This document shows positions 27,713 through 38,077 of a DNA stretch of 64,000 nt, piece after piece; position 1 is the first letter of the stretch, and every line of letters starts with the position of its first letter. The notes under the pieces were generated by a model. It made no database searches, was not told the DNA's origin, and saw only the letters and a program-made list of their open reading frames with translations. Source of the stretch: Legionella longbeachae. GTDB taxonomy: Bacteria; Pseudomonadota; Gammaproteobacteria; Legionellales; Legionellaceae. A program made the translations under genes and the position numbers. The stretch is from the NCBI RefSeq assembly GCF_004283175.1, contig NZ_RXNW01000002.1:248001-312000 (forward strand). The letters are read 5' to 3'.

Positions 27713-30700
27713 ATGAAGAAATTAAAATCCACCTCACAAAATTCACAAGAAACAAATCCTAAAGGGAATAGAGCCTTACCATTACAATTGGTGCAGCATA
27801 TTGAGCCAGATCGCACTTTTTATTTAAGAAGCACAGTGGAAGGGATAGGAAATTTTTTTTCTGCTCGAGTGAAAGAGTTGTATCATACTTTGGCTATGAC
27901 GTTTTCTTTGGACACTATGGATTGGAGTAGTTTTAAAAAATATATTTGGCCTACGATTTCTTCTGGAGCGGCCTTAGTTCTTGGTCATTATCTTACTCAA
28001 AATATCAGTGAATACCAAATGGGTAGCTCAGAATATGATTTTATCTATAAATTTCTTTTTGGAGCAGCCATACTAGGTTATTGTGCTTTGAATCGTATTA
28101 CAGATAAAAAATTTACGTCTCAGGCAGAATTGTCCCTGGCTGTAGCTAGTGAGGTTACGGCAATAACTTATATGTATAGCTCCGTATTTAAAGGGACTAA
28201 GTTCTTATTAAATAACACATTATCTGATGAATATTCATTAATAGCATCACTTGGAACAAGTGCCTTGGTTGTTCCAAGTGGAATTTCTTATCTGGCGCAA
28301 AAATTACAGGAATTACTTGTTCGATTTCAATACAATCGGGGGGCACAACGCTCAGATACGGCACTTATTTCTGCAGGACTAACTCCAATATCGAATTTGT
28401 ATTTTCAAATCAATCATTTTATTGCCAATGAGCTTATGGTGAGTTCTCGTACTTTTCAATTGGGACTGATTTCTCACAATATTCGCCATGCCGATAAAAT
28501 AGTCCAGAAATTCCGTAATTTGCCTGCATTATTAGCTGATTTAACGCCATCTACCTTAAAAAAAATGGGGGTGCAGCAAGAAAAGCTTGATCATGATTAT
28601 GAATATAATCATAAGTTACACCAAGTTTTAAGATTTACATCAAATGGCCCAATGTTTGTCAGCGTTCCTCGATATCAATTACGTACGGGAGATTTGGTTT
28701 ATTGTGACAGCAGCATTGATTTGGCTTGTGTGCCTGTATCTGGGGAGCTTGTTGCCTTAAAACAAGATGGGAAAAATAATTTCACCCAGGAATTAGAAAA
28801 GAAAAAATTTAGTGTAAACCTTAAGGCGCAAAATGGTGAGGATGTTTGGATCGAACATCAAACCAAACTAAATTTTACTTCGAACTATAAGAAAATAGAT
28901 TTATATGCGGTTAGAGAGGGCAAACAGGCAGGGGTTTTAGTCGGAGATAAATTAAATTTATATGGCAATAACAATATTTTTATTCAAATTAAACCTGAAA
29001 AAGAGCTTTTATTAAGTAGTAACTATGAGAAAAAGGCTGTGATTAATGAAATTATTGCGGAACGCAAGCAAAGGAGTGTTTTATATTCTATTTTAGGTTC
29101 CATCATCATGGCCGCTTTTTTGCAAAGAGATATTAGTTTAATGCCTGCGGAAACATTAAAACTAATGTTTACACTCTTTCAAACAATGATTCCATTTTCT
29201 GAGGCTTTTTTAAGGGAAACAGTAAACAGCCGTTTGATGAAAGTATTAAACAATAATTTAGGGGATCAACCTTTAGAAACTATAGATGCACTTCGTGTAG
29301 TGGATTTATGCAATGCGTTGGGTGGATATTATCGAGACCGATTTCCAAATGGTGTCGCTGTCATTTCTGATAAAACAGGAACGCTTACTACAACTAGAAT
29401 GGATGTATTAGGTTTATGGACGGCGGATATGGCTCCTGATGTGCAACGGATGCTGAAAGAGAAGGATGGCTTGCTTCTACCTCCAGAAAATCAATGGCTT
29501 GACTCTCTGGAGGTATTTTGCGAGGCATTTACCAATAACAAGAAAGAGTTGGAGCCCGAAGAGCATGCCATCCTGGAGCTGTTCAAATCTTTATTGGACA
29601 ATCGACAATGCTTGGATGTAACTACTTTTAGTACTAATCATTTTAAAAAAGTACTTACAATTAAAGACAAGAAGAAAGAGATTGAGACATATCATTTAGG
29701 TTTATACCGTACGTTTGGTGGACGTTTTACCTTGGCAAAGGAGGGGATGGATTATTTTCTAGTCTTTTGCGGCGTTCCTAATCAAGATTCATTCAAGGAA
29801 TCTTCCGTGTTGCAAGCCTATACAATGATGCAAAGCCGTACGGAGGTATTATCCCGTGATTGGTGTATTGCTAGAAGTAAAATCAGTGGCGATGAGTTTT
29901 CTGCTTTACAAGAATTAATGGAAAAGGATGATAAGGAGCAAATTGAACAATTTATTTTAAAAAAGCCAGCGTTACTTAAGAGTATGGTGTATTACGGTAC
30001 TTTTATTATTGATAATCCCATAAAAAAAGGTGCGGAAAAATTTATTTCCCAATGCCGGGAAGTATGTGTTCCTGTATTTGTAGCTACTGGTGATACTGCC
30101 AAGGCTGCAGAAAATATTGCCAAGGTATTATGCCCAAAAAATGCAAAAAACATCCTTACTATTCGTGCAAAGGAAGTAAAAGGAGAGTTTGAGTTTTTAA
30201 ACGAAGAAAATTATCCAGCAGATTCGACGGTGATATTTTCAGGTATTAATGAAGCGATCCTGAGACGATTTCAGAAACTGATGGATAGGGAGCATACAAA
30301 GCGGCCTGTAATTATTTTTGCAGAAATGAGTACCGAGGGTAAAGGGATACTCGCTCGTTATCTTAAGGACCATAATTATTTTGTTGTTGCCAATGGCGAT
30401 GGTACCAATGATGTAATGATGATGAAAAATTCAAATATGGTAATAGCACATCATTCAGATGATGGGACTTTTGCTCCTGGGGTCGATTCTTTATCGAATA
30501 TAAGCGAAGAGCAGTTAAGAAGATTGTTTGGTTCCAAGAAAACTTTCTATGAGCTTTTTGATATTAATCTTCCAAAAAGTTTGTTTGTGCAACAATTTGC
30601 TCCTTTAGCTAATTCACAAGAAAAGCCAACAATGGCTTTGGCGCTTAAAAGTGGGAAAATGACTTTCGATTTGGCTAAAACTGTAGGCGCAAATGTTACA

Positions 30701-31144
30701 GAAATGAATCATCAGCATTGGTATAGCGTTGTATTTGATTTACTATGGTTGTGGATTTCATTTTATGAAATTAATGAAAGTGCTGATTTGCCTATGGATA
30801 ATCGAAATATAAATGCCTCAAGGCTGATTTCCAATACTATGGCAATTGCTTTGACTATCGCTGTTTTTCAATCATTGGCAAATTATGTTTTCTTTAATGA
30901 GTCTACCAATTTAAGTAGTATGGTCATTATGTTGAGCCTTTTACCTCTGGTTCTAAAAAGTATTTTTTCAGGATTTAAAATGGTGCAGGAGAGTGTGTAT
31001 CCTCCATTAGAACCAACAGAACTTGAAAAGAAAGTCGAATCAAGCTCTAGTCGCTCGTCGATTTTGAATTATATGGGTTCTTTTTTTTCGCGAAAGCCCG
31101 TGAAACAAGTAGAGGATGTAAGTAGCGTTCCCAAGCCCGGCTAG
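27713..31144 (+). CDS. P-type ATPase superfamily protein, about 1,143 aa
   Basis: The phosphorylation loop DKTGTLT (Asp553) and the hinge NGDGTNDV (Asp896) are intact. ATGDTAKAAENIA corresponds to the TGD motif, and CVPVSGELVALKQ fits the actuator-domain TGE loop as SGE. Transmembrane helices occur before the actuator, around 29070-29230, and near the C-terminus. There are no CPC or N-terminal heavy-metal-binding motifs, and the helix before the phosphorylation domain has IPFSEAF instead of the PEGL or PPELP of known classes, so the transported ion or lipid cannot be named. The ATG at 27713 follows AGGGA; an ATG at 27689 would add eight residues. The C-terminal 70 residues are Ser-rich and polar, unusual for a pump. 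Confidence 0.8.
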   Translation: MKKLKSTSQNSQETNPKGNRALPLQLVQHIEPDRTFYLRSTVEGIGNFFSARVKELYHTLAMTFSLDTMDWSSFKKYIWPTISSGAALVLGHYLTQNISEYQMGSSEYDFIYKFLFGAAILGYCALNRITDKKFTSQAELSLAVASEVTAITYMYSSVFKGTKFLLNNTLSDEYSLIASLGTSALVVPSGISYLAQKLQELLVRFQYNRGAQRSDTALISAGLTPISNLYFQINHFIANELMVSSRTFQLGLISHNIRHADKIVQKFRNLPALLADLTPSTLKKMGVQQEKLDHDYEYNHKLHQVLRFTSNGPMFVSVPRYQLRTGDLVYCDSSIDLACVPVSGELVALKQDGKNNFTQELEKKKFSVNLKAQNGEDVWIEHQTKLNFTSNYKKIDLYAVREGKQAGVLVGDKLNLYGNNNIFIQIKPEKELLLSSNYEKKAVINEIIAERKQRSVLYSILGSIIMAAFLQRDISLMPAETLKLMFTLFQTMIPFSEAFLRETVNSRLMKVLNNNLGDQPLETIDALRVVDLCNALGGYYRDRFPNGVAVISDKTGTLTTTRMDVLGLWTADMAPDVQRMLKEKDGLLLPPENQWLDSLEVFCEAFTNNKKELEPEEHAILELFKSLLDNRQCLDVTTFSTNHFKKVLTIKDKKKEIETYHLGLYRTFGGRFTLAKEGMDYFLVFCGVPNQDSFKESSVLQAYTMMQSRTEVLSRDWCIARSKISGDEFSALQELMEKDDKEQIEQFILKKPALLKSMVYYGTFIIDNPIKKGAEKFISQCREVCVPVFVATGDTAKAAENIAKVLCPKNAKNILTIRAKEVKGEFEFLNEENYPADSTVIFSGINEAILRRFQKLMDREHTKRPVIIFAEMSTEGKGILARYLKDHNYFVVANGDGTNDVMMMKNSNMVIAHHSDDGTFAPGVDSLSNISEEQLRRLFGSKKTFYELFDINLPKSLFVQQFAPLANSQEKPTMALALKSGKMTFDLAKTVGANVTEMNHQHWYSVVFDLLWLWISFYEINESADLPMDNRNINASRLISNTMAIALTIAVFQSLANYVFFNESTNLSSMVIMLSLLPLVLKSIFSGFKMVQESVYPPLEPTELEKKVESSSSRSSILNYMGSFFSRKPVKQVEDVSSVPKPG

Positions 31145-31303
31145 ATTAAAATCCTTACTCAAGCGGTTACTGTTGCTTTAGAACATTAGCAAGGAGTTAG
31201 AAAAATATTTAGATGCGTTTATGATGTTTTGAAACACCAACTCAAGCATACTAAGGTGCCTATATGTAGTAAAAGCGGATCTGGTTCTATTTACTTAATG
31301 GTT

Positions 31304-31394
31304 CCGTCATTTTCACGAAAACGGGAATCCATGTCTATCGGAGGATCGTTCCTCCATCAACATAGGGATCCGCTTTCGAAATGATTTATGACGG
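31304..31394. repeat. Palindromic dispersed-repeat element
   Basis: The ends CCGTCAT (31304) and ATGACGG (31394) pair. Inside, TTTCACGAAAACGGGAATCC pairs imperfectly with the right arm, and the tip GGAGGA-TCGT-TCCTCC is a perfect small hairpin. The core resembles the widespread CGTCATTCCCGCGAAAGCGGG type of intergenic repeat and shares sequence with the element at 38685-38862. It lies between convergent genes and could act as a terminator. Confidence 0.7.
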
Positions 31395-31403
31395 ATTACG
31401 TTT

Positions 31404-31829
31404 TTAGGCCAGACTTATTACGATTACTCCGGCAAAAATTAAAAAACCGCCAATGATGACTGAAGAATTTACATGAGTTTCATTAAATAAAAACCAGGTA
31501 AAAATGATGGTAAATAAGGGATAGATTAACTCTAGTATACCTGCAATCGTAGCATTCTTTAGGTTAATTGATGTCGCAATAAAAAAACTTGCAAGAAGCA
31601 ATACGGCGATCTCTGCGATCGTTAACCATAAAAGACCGGAGTCAGCAGCTAAAACCTGAACATCTTTTTTCATCGTAGTAAAAAAAGAAATACCGGTAAA
31701 GAATAATGCGCCAATGATCATTTCCAATGCTAATAATGTAACGGGTGATATACTGCGTAATACTTTTTCAGCTAATGCGTAATTGAATCCCCATAAAATG
31801 GCAGCAGAAATTGCAAAGGTAAACCACAT
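31404..31829 (-). CDS. Half-size EamA/DMT-family transporter
   Basis: The 141-aa protein has about five helices and one EamA domain, starting MWFTFAISAAILWGFNYALA. The ATG at 31829 follows GGAGTACAGTA and gives a standard family start; an upstream in-frame start would add a basic stretch. Full-length members have two EamA repeats (about 290 aa), so this is the half-size type that works as a dimer, as in the small EamA proteins. The substrate is unknown. It shows the ending ETHVNSSVIIGGFLIFAGVI typical of the family. Confidence 0.8.
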   Translation of the reverse strand: MWFTFAISAAILWGFNYALAEKVLRSISPVTLLALEMIIGALFFTGISFFTTMKKDVQVLAADSGLLWLTIAEIAVLLLASFFIATSINLKNATIAGILELIYPLFTIIFTWFLFNETHVNSSVIIGGFLIFAGVIVISLA

Positions 31830-32156
31830 TACTGTACTCCTTGGAAAAACAGACAAACGCACGAACTGAGCATTATATCATCAAAAAGATAATTAATCCA
31901 TCTAAAACGGAGGTGTGAATTGTCGGAATGTGATGGATAAATCCAATTGTTTCACTAACTAAGTTAGCTATTAGAGATAAAGTTGTTAACAAATTTACCA
32001 AATTAGGTGTGCCTGATAGTACGCAATAGGAGCGTTCACGATTCGTATTTGAACTACGTAACAACGCCGCTTTTGGATAAGGATGATATTTTTAACTACC
32101 GCAAGCAGAGTCTATACAGATCCTTAAATTATAGTACCGGGTTAGGGGATGCTAAT

Positions 32157-34007
32157 TTAAGATTGCATTTTATATTGCCTTTGAATCACGCTATCTACTT
32201 CTACAATTCCAAAGCCAAGTTCTTCATGCGTTGCAGCCCATAGGGCGAATTTATTTTTTGCTATGGAAGTGGTTTTTGCATCTTTATCATTGAGCCATAA
32301 AGCATGGGCTACTTTCTCAGGGGTTAGTGGTTTTCTTTTAGAGAACTTTATGATTGATAAAAACTCAGGTCTGTCAGGCTCGAATAATTCATCAAAATTA
32401 ATACTTTTTTGAAGATTTTGTTCCGCCATTTGTAATTGTTGATTCTGTTCTAATTTGATTTTTGAAACTTTATCATGATATTGAATGATGCTCTCAGCAT
32501 GTTCTTTTTCATTGATGTAAATATCAACAGCAGATAAGACTCCACCAATAACTACTGCTGCTCCAACAAGAATTATTGCAAGTGTTAATGGGGGAAATAG
32601 CTCAAAGAAAATAAACCCCAGTGCCGCTGCAGTGAATAATCCACTTAACGCGCCAAACCCTAGCGAGAAACTGTTTCGTTTAAGAAAACTATAATTCTCT
32701 GGATTAGGGATTTGGGCGAGTTGTTCTTGTATTTCTTGGTTTAATTGTTTTTTATCTTCGAAATATTTTTTTATGGCAGGATCTGTGGCATAAAGTTTTT
32801 TTATTTTGTTTTCTAATTGGTCAATATCCAGTTGGCTGAGCCATATTATTTTATTTTCATCTGCGCGAGTCCCATCAAATGTTAAGTTTGCTGTTTCTAA
32901 TTTAATACGATTTGCAAGTGCTTTGTAAGTATTAGCCAACTCTATGTTTCTATAAGATTCTTCTGCGAGCATTTCAAGGCTGGCAACTCGCGTAGAGATG
33001 CGGTTTAGAATTAGTGCCAGTTCACTATTCGTTTTGGTTGCCTTTGAATTTTGGTGTAGTACGGCAGCAAGAGCCCCTAATTTTTTCTTTAAATGGAATT
33101 CATATATTCCATCTTGAAAAAAATCAATATCCTGCATAGCGACATCAACTTGTAAGTCAGTATTGCCTCGTTGTTGTAACCATTCATGTAAGCAGTTGAA
33201 TTGAGCTTCTTTTCTGTTGCGATCATCAATAATGATGGATGATTTAATCCTGGATTTTAATCGTTTAATCTCAATTTCATTGAGAGAGCCGTCTTCATTA
33301 AAAATGCGCTTGATTAATTTAACTACTTTATCATTATGTATCGCATCGTTTAACTCAGTTTCGATGCTCGTAGGATTGTCCATTGCGATCATCTTATGGG
33401 GTTTACTACTCACATAATTAGAGGATGCCAATACAGTGATTTTTCTATTTTTATAATGGCCAGTGGTATTTTGAATAGTGGAGATGATCCAACCCTTATG
33501 GTTTCCATCCGCATCACCACCTGGAGACGCAATTAATGAGAAACCAGCGGATTCACCATTATCAGTTCGATAAGCAAAACAAATTCTTTTAGTGGAAGCC
33601 ATTAATTGAGCCAGGGAGTCGCTCTTTTTTATAAAAAGCGGTGATATAACTTGTGTTGTATGGAGAATTTCACTTATGCACGCGCTCGTGTTATCCCCTT
33701 GAGTGAATGTTGGAAAAACTCCTTGTGTTATTCTTGTTTCATCAGCAAGGGTTCTTGTTAACCACTCTGCTTTTAATTGAGATGCTTTAAGGCCTGTAAA
33801 ATCTACATAACATGTTCTATCTGCATCCAGATTGAGTTGTTTTATCGTCGAAGCTATATATTCTTTTTGCTCTGAGGTTTGCTTAAAAACATCCTCGGGG
33901 GTTGATGCAGCTATTCTTTCGTAGTTTAGATAGAGTTGTTTGGGCAAGGAAAATACTTTGGGAATTAAATCATAGGTTAAATTAAATTTTTTAATATTTG
34001 TTGGCAT
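32157..34007 (-). CDS. Orphan protein, 616 aa, with a C-terminal hydrophobic hairpin (candidate effector)
   Basis: I do not recognise this protein. Residues 1-300 are a mixed alpha/beta region with SPGGDADGNHKGWI (161-174). Residues 325-435 are helical and probably coiled coil. Two adjacent hydrophobic segments follow (about 447-469 and 472-495), then another coiled stretch and a basic C-terminus. This soluble-coiled coil-hairpin arrangement is common in Legionella effectors that sit in host membranes. There is no signal peptide. It is a single gene, divergent from the Bcr/CflA transporter. Confidence 0.65.
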   Translation of the reverse strand: MPTNIKKFNLTYDLIPKVFSLPKQLYLNYERIAASTPEDVFKQTSEQKEYIASTIKQLNLDADRTCYVDFTGLKASQLKAEWLTRTLADETRITQGVFPTFTQGDNTSACISEILHTTQVISPLFIKKSDSLAQLMASTKRICFAYRTDNGESAGFSLIASPGGDADGNHKGWIISTIQNTTGHYKNRKITVLASSNYVSSKPHKMIAMDNPTSIETELNDAIHNDKVVKLIKRIFNEDGSLNEIEIKRLKSRIKSSIIIDDRNRKEAQFNCLHEWLQQRGNTDLQVDVAMQDIDFFQDGIYEFHLKKKLGALAAVLHQNSKATKTNSELALILNRISTRVASLEMLAEESYRNIELANTYKALANRIKLETANLTFDGTRADENKIIWLSQLDIDQLENKIKKLYATDPAIKKYFEDKKQLNQEIQEQLAQIPNPENYSFLKRNSFSLGFGALSGLFTAAALGFIFFELFPPLTLAIILVGAAVVIGGVLSAVDIYINEKEHAESIIQYHDKVSKIKLEQNQQLQMAEQNLQKSINFDELFEPDRPEFLSIIKFSKRKPLTPEKVAHALWLNDKDAKTTSIAKNKFALWAATHEELGFGIVEVDSVIQRQYKMQS

Positions 34008-34196
34008 AGTACTTCATTGCATGAATCACAGTGGTTAAATTTTACTCTTATTATGTCAAAAATGGAACAACTATAAAAATTGTGAGTTTTAAGTAACTCG
34101 TTTAAGGCGTATTCAGATTATAATGTAATCTGTTATAATTAAATTCTATTTGTTCTGATTTTGTTATTAAACAATATGCTACAGGATTATCATTAA

Positions 34197-35432
34197 TTGA
34201 ATGCAATTCGTTGGACTGAAAGACAATGTCTTTTGCACTTATTTCCGTTGATTATTAGTATCTCTTTTGCTATGGATGTTTTTGTTCCTGCAATCCCGGA
34301 AATGAGTTATTTTTTTAAAGCAGACAGTGCCGTGATGCAGGCAAGCCTTTATGTATTTATGATTACAGTTGCTTTGGTGCAATTGTTTGTAGGACCTTTA
34401 GCCGATCGTTTTGGACGTCGACGAACCGCTTTATGTTCTGCACTCCTTTTTTTGATCGGTTCTGTTCTTGCGGTGTTTGCCTTATCGATACACTTTCTGA
34501 TTATTGCAAGAATCATCCAGGCAGCAGGTGCCTGTGGTACCTATTTACTGTGCTTTATTATAGTAAGGGATAATTACTCAACTACGGTTTGTGCACGCCT
34601 CTTTAGTGTTTTATGTGGAACTAATTCATTGATTGCAAGTTCTGCTCCAGTCATTGGTGGATTGTTACTGGATCAGACTCACGATTGGCACAGTGAGTTT
34701 TATTTTTTAATCATACTTGGTCTTTTAATGAGTCTGGTTGCATTTCGTTACATACCTGATTATGACTATTGTAAGCAGAATTTATCTAACTTTTCTCTGG
34801 TCAGTAGTACAAAAAATATCTTTAAGCATCCTGATTTTCGGCTTTATACTTTCATTGCCGCAGTCAACTTGCTTGGCCTGTATTTATTTTGTGCCCTATC
34901 TTCGGGTATTCTCATGACACAACTTCATCTTAGCGCAACTCAATATGGTTTATGGTTTGGCCTAAATGCAATGACGGTATTTTTCACAAACCTTCTTGCT
35001 GCCCGACTCACTTATTCTTTTCCTTTAGAAAAGACAGTTTATTGTGGTCTCATTTTGATGATGACTTCATGCTTGTTGATGATAGTTCTTAATTTTCATG
35101 AAGTTAGCACAATTCGCTTCATGATGCCAATGCTTTGTTTGACCTTTGGTATTGGCCTTGGCATGGGGGCTGCAACCGCTCTTGCATTAAAGGACTACAA
35201 GCAACAAGCGGGTATTGCTACTGCTTTGTTGGGTGCTTGTCAGTTTGGTCTCTCAGGTTTAGTTGGTATTCTGATAACTCAATGGACTCCTCATCCATTA
35301 ATTCTAGCTATACCTGTTCTGTCTTTAAGTACATTAGCTCTGATTAAAATGAAAAAAGGAGAAAGAGCTCCCGATCCTTGCGACCAAACACCGAATGCAA
35401 ACCTTGGCGAAGGCATAGAAATTAATAAATAA
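34197..35432 (+). CDS. Bcr/CflA-family MFS drug exporter
   Basis: The 411-aa protein has 12 hydrophobic helices, the DHA1 signature FVGPLADRFGRRRT in loop 2-3, and an N-terminus with DVFVPAIPEM (the D-x-Y/F-x-P-A-x-P motif of Bcr/CflA). It exports drugs or small metabolites from the cytoplasm by proton antiport. The start is a TTG at 34197 with AGGA ten bases upstream; the first ATG would be at residue 26 and would remove helix 1, so the TTG is preferred. The tail is polar. Confidence 0.85.
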   Translation: MNAIRWTERQCLLHLFPLIISISFAMDVFVPAIPEMSYFFKADSAVMQASLYVFMITVALVQLFVGPLADRFGRRRTALCSALLFLIGSVLAVFALSIHFLIIARIIQAAGACGTYLLCFIIVRDNYSTTVCARLFSVLCGTNSLIASSAPVIGGLLLDQTHDWHSEFYFLIILGLLMSLVAFRYIPDYDYCKQNLSNFSLVSSTKNIFKHPDFRLYTFIAAVNLLGLYLFCALSSGILMTQLHLSATQYGLWFGLNAMTVFFTNLLAARLTYSFPLEKTVYCGLILMMTSCLLMIVLNFHEVSTIRFMMPMLCLTFGIGLGMGAATALALKDYKQQAGIATALLGACQFGLSGLVGILITQWTPHPLILAIPVLSLSTLALIKMKKGERAPDPCDQTPNANLGEGIEINK

Positions 35433-35538
35433 TTCACTAGGTATATGATATGTGAAGAAAATTTACTTTTTTACTTTAGATAGTACTATACTCAATTTAA
35501 TAACAAAGGATCTGGTATTAATATTGGAGTAGGCCTAA

Positions 35539-37416
35539 ATGATGGATGAATCCTCACCAGAGAAAACAAATCAATTCAGTTTATCATTTGCGGCCCTGGG
35601 AGTAGTTTTTGGCGATATAGGGACAAGCCCACTTTATGCATTTAGCCAAGTAATAACCTATTTACCGATTAGCGATTATAATGTTTACGGGATTTTATCA
35701 CTCATTTTTTGGTCCTTGTTCATTATTGTCAGTTTTAAATACCTTATGATCGTTTTTCGCGCAGACAATGATGGTGAAGGCGGCATTATGGCCTTAGCAG
35801 GCATCCTAAGGCAGAAAATGAAAAAAACAGGGCCTTGGCTGTTATTTATTACCCTTATTGGAATAGGACTTATTATAGGGGATGGAATATTAACTCCAGC
35901 AATATCCATATTAAGTGCGGTAGAGGGGCTTGAGCCATTATCGCCACATTTAGCCAAGTATATTCTACCAGTCACTTTAATTATTTTAGTCCTTTTATTT
36001 AAGCTGCAACGAGTAGGTACTGGGAAAATTGGCGTTTGTTTTGCCCCTATTATGCTGATTTGGTTTGTCACAATAGGAACTTTGGGTTTTTTACAAATTA
36101 TTCAGAACCCAGAAGTACTTATGGCTGTTAATCCTTATTATGCGATTCATTTTTTTATATTACATAAGGACTTTGCCCTTTTTATATTGGGTGGAATATT
36201 TTTAGTGATGACTGGAGGTGAAGCATTATTCGCTGATTTAGGACATTTTGGCAAAAAGTCTATTCGAATAGGATGGTTTACTATAGTTCTTCCTGGATTA
36301 TTTTTATGTTATTTTGGCCAAGGTGCTCTTGTATTAATGCATCCAGAAGATATTAGCTATCCATTTTACAGTTTGTCCCCGCATTGGTTTCTGCCCATAA
36401 TGGTGATTTTGGCTACGGCTGCAACGATTGTTGCTTCACAAGCAATTATTTCTGCGGCATTTTCCATTTTAAAGCAAACTGCACTACTTAACCTCATTCC
36501 AAGGATTAAGATTGTATATACATCCAAAATTGAAAAAGGCCAAGTGTATTTGCCTTTTATAAATTTTATATTAGCTACAGGTACATGTGCACTTGTAATA
36601 ACTTTTAGATCATCATCAAGCCTGGCGGATGCTTATGGTATTGCTGTTAATTTAGATATGCTTCTCACCACTATTTTAGTAGGGATTATTGCGTATCGCT
36701 GCTGGCATTGGAATGTGCTCAAGTTAATCATTTTCCCTTTAATTTTGATTATTGAACTTGGATTTTTGGCAGGAAATAGCTCCAAGTTTTTGACTGGGGG
36801 GTGGATTCCAATTTTAATTGCATTAATTGGCATTCTTGTGATGTATACATGGCATTTTGGCTTTGAGAAGCTACGTGAATTACATCATAGGGATGCTTTA
36901 ATGGATACATTTATCATTGATGAATTAAACCAAAACAAAATTTCAAGACAACCTGGAACAGGGTTATATATTATTGATCCTTATGATTATGATGGTGAAA
37001 GTCTTTTACATCATCTCCGACTTAACCGGATTTTTTCAGAGCATATGGTTTTTTTAAGTGTCAAAATTGAAAATAAGCCTTATATACCTTTCGAAAATAA
37101 ATTTGAACTCATTACGAAAGCAAAAGGATTTTATCTCATCCATATTCGTTTTGGATTTACTGAAAATATTAATTTACCTAACATCCTAGACGAATTGTTT
37201 CAAAGGGTTCAATTACCGTTTGAAATCAATAAAAATAAGTTAATGTATTTTATAGAGATTGTTTTTGTAGAAATGACAAGAGAAAGACTAAAGGGTATGT
37301 GCTTATGGCAAAAACACTTATTTTCTCTCATGATACGCAATGCTGTACCTGATATTCAGTTTTATCGTTTACCTTACAATAGAACGATTGCATTAGGCAC
37401 ATATTATCAATTTTAA
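35539..37416 (+). CDS. kup: Kup low-affinity potassium transporter
   Basis: The 625-aa protein is a full-length KUP/HAK/KT member. It has the N-terminal ALGVVFGDIGTSPLYAF, then FRADNDGEGGIMAL, about 12 membrane helices to residue 435, and a C-terminal cytosolic domain of about 190 residues. Kup takes up potassium with protons in the cytoplasmic membrane. GGAGTAGG precedes the start. The next gene, 53 bp downstream, has a cyclic-nucleotide-binding domain and is probably co-transcribed. Confidence 0.95.
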   Translation: MMDESSPEKTNQFSLSFAALGVVFGDIGTSPLYAFSQVITYLPISDYNVYGILSLIFWSLFIIVSFKYLMIVFRADNDGEGGIMALAGILRQKMKKTGPWLLFITLIGIGLIIGDGILTPAISILSAVEGLEPLSPHLAKYILPVTLIILVLLFKLQRVGTGKIGVCFAPIMLIWFVTIGTLGFLQIIQNPEVLMAVNPYYAIHFFILHKDFALFILGGIFLVMTGGEALFADLGHFGKKSIRIGWFTIVLPGLFLCYFGQGALVLMHPEDISYPFYSLSPHWFLPIMVILATAATIVASQAIISAAFSILKQTALLNLIPRIKIVYTSKIEKGQVYLPFINFILATGTCALVITFRSSSSLADAYGIAVNLDMLLTTILVGIIAYRCWHWNVLKLIIFPLILIIELGFLAGNSSKFLTGGWIPILIALIGILVMYTWHFGFEKLRELHHRDALMDTFIIDELNQNKISRQPGTGLYIIDPYDYDGESLLHHLRLNRIFSEHMVFLSVKIENKPYIPFENKFELITKAKGFYLIHIRFGFTENINLPNILDELFQRVQLPFEINKNKLMYFIEIVFVEMTRERLKGMCLWQKHLFSLMIRNAVPDIQFYRLPYNRTIALGTYYQF

Positions 37417-37469
37417 ATCCAATTGAAAATCGGTCAATATTGGATTAGCTAAAGATTAAGGATTGTCAC

Positions 37470-37940
37470 ATGGAAGAATTTGATTTACATAATTGTTCCT
37501 TATTTAGGGGAGTAGATGAAAAATATATTGATGAATTTTTAGCAAGTTGTGAGCCTGTTCAACTTCGTCAAGGTGAGTTTCTGTTTCATCAAAATGAAAT
37601 TGGTGATGCAATGTATATTGTGGAACAGGGTAAATTAGAAGTTGTATTATATCAAGGCATAGTAAAATCGGATCCCCAGATACCGCATGTGATTGGTACG
37701 CGTGAAAGAGGAGATTTAATAGGGGAATTATGTGTATTTGGTCAAAGAAAACGTTCCGCATCAGTTCGTGCGTTGGTTGATTCCCAGTTATTAAAAATTG
37801 AAGGCGAGGACTTCAGGATACGTATTTATTCAAAGGAACTGGATGCATTATTGATTTCTTATAATATCGCAAAAGTACTGAGTGAGCGTTTAATTACAAC
37901 AAATACTCTTTTAACAATGTATCTTCCATTTAAAATATAA
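37470..37940 (+). CDS. Cyclic-nucleotide-binding domain protein
   Basis: The 156-aa protein is essentially one Crp/cNMP-binding domain: FRGVDEKYIDEFL, GEFLFHQNEIGDAMYIVEQG (beta-roll), then a phosphate-binding cassette as GDLIGELCVFGQRKRSASVRA. The cassette keeps the Gly-Glu-Leu and the Arg-x-Ala pattern of cAMP/cGMP binders (GE.AL..........R.A.). There is no DNA-binding helix-turn-helix, so it is a stand-alone sensor. AAGGATT precedes the start. Next to kup, it may tune potassium uptake; this is inferred from position only. Confidence 0.85.
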   Translation: MEEFDLHNCSLFRGVDEKYIDEFLASCEPVQLRQGEFLFHQNEIGDAMYIVEQGKLEVVLYQGIVKSDPQIPHVIGTRERGDLIGELCVFGQRKRSASVRALVDSQLLKIEGEDFRIRIYSKELDALLISYNIAKVLSERLITTNTLLTMYLPFKI

Positions 37941-38077
37941 TTAGAGCGATGACATGTTGAGAAATATAAACAACTTACTCATTAGGTTTGGCTTTTAACA
38001 ATCAAACATTGTGCTGCATTGAATCCAAAAATTTAATGTCACAAACGTGATATTTTCCTGGAAAAAGAATTTCACCT

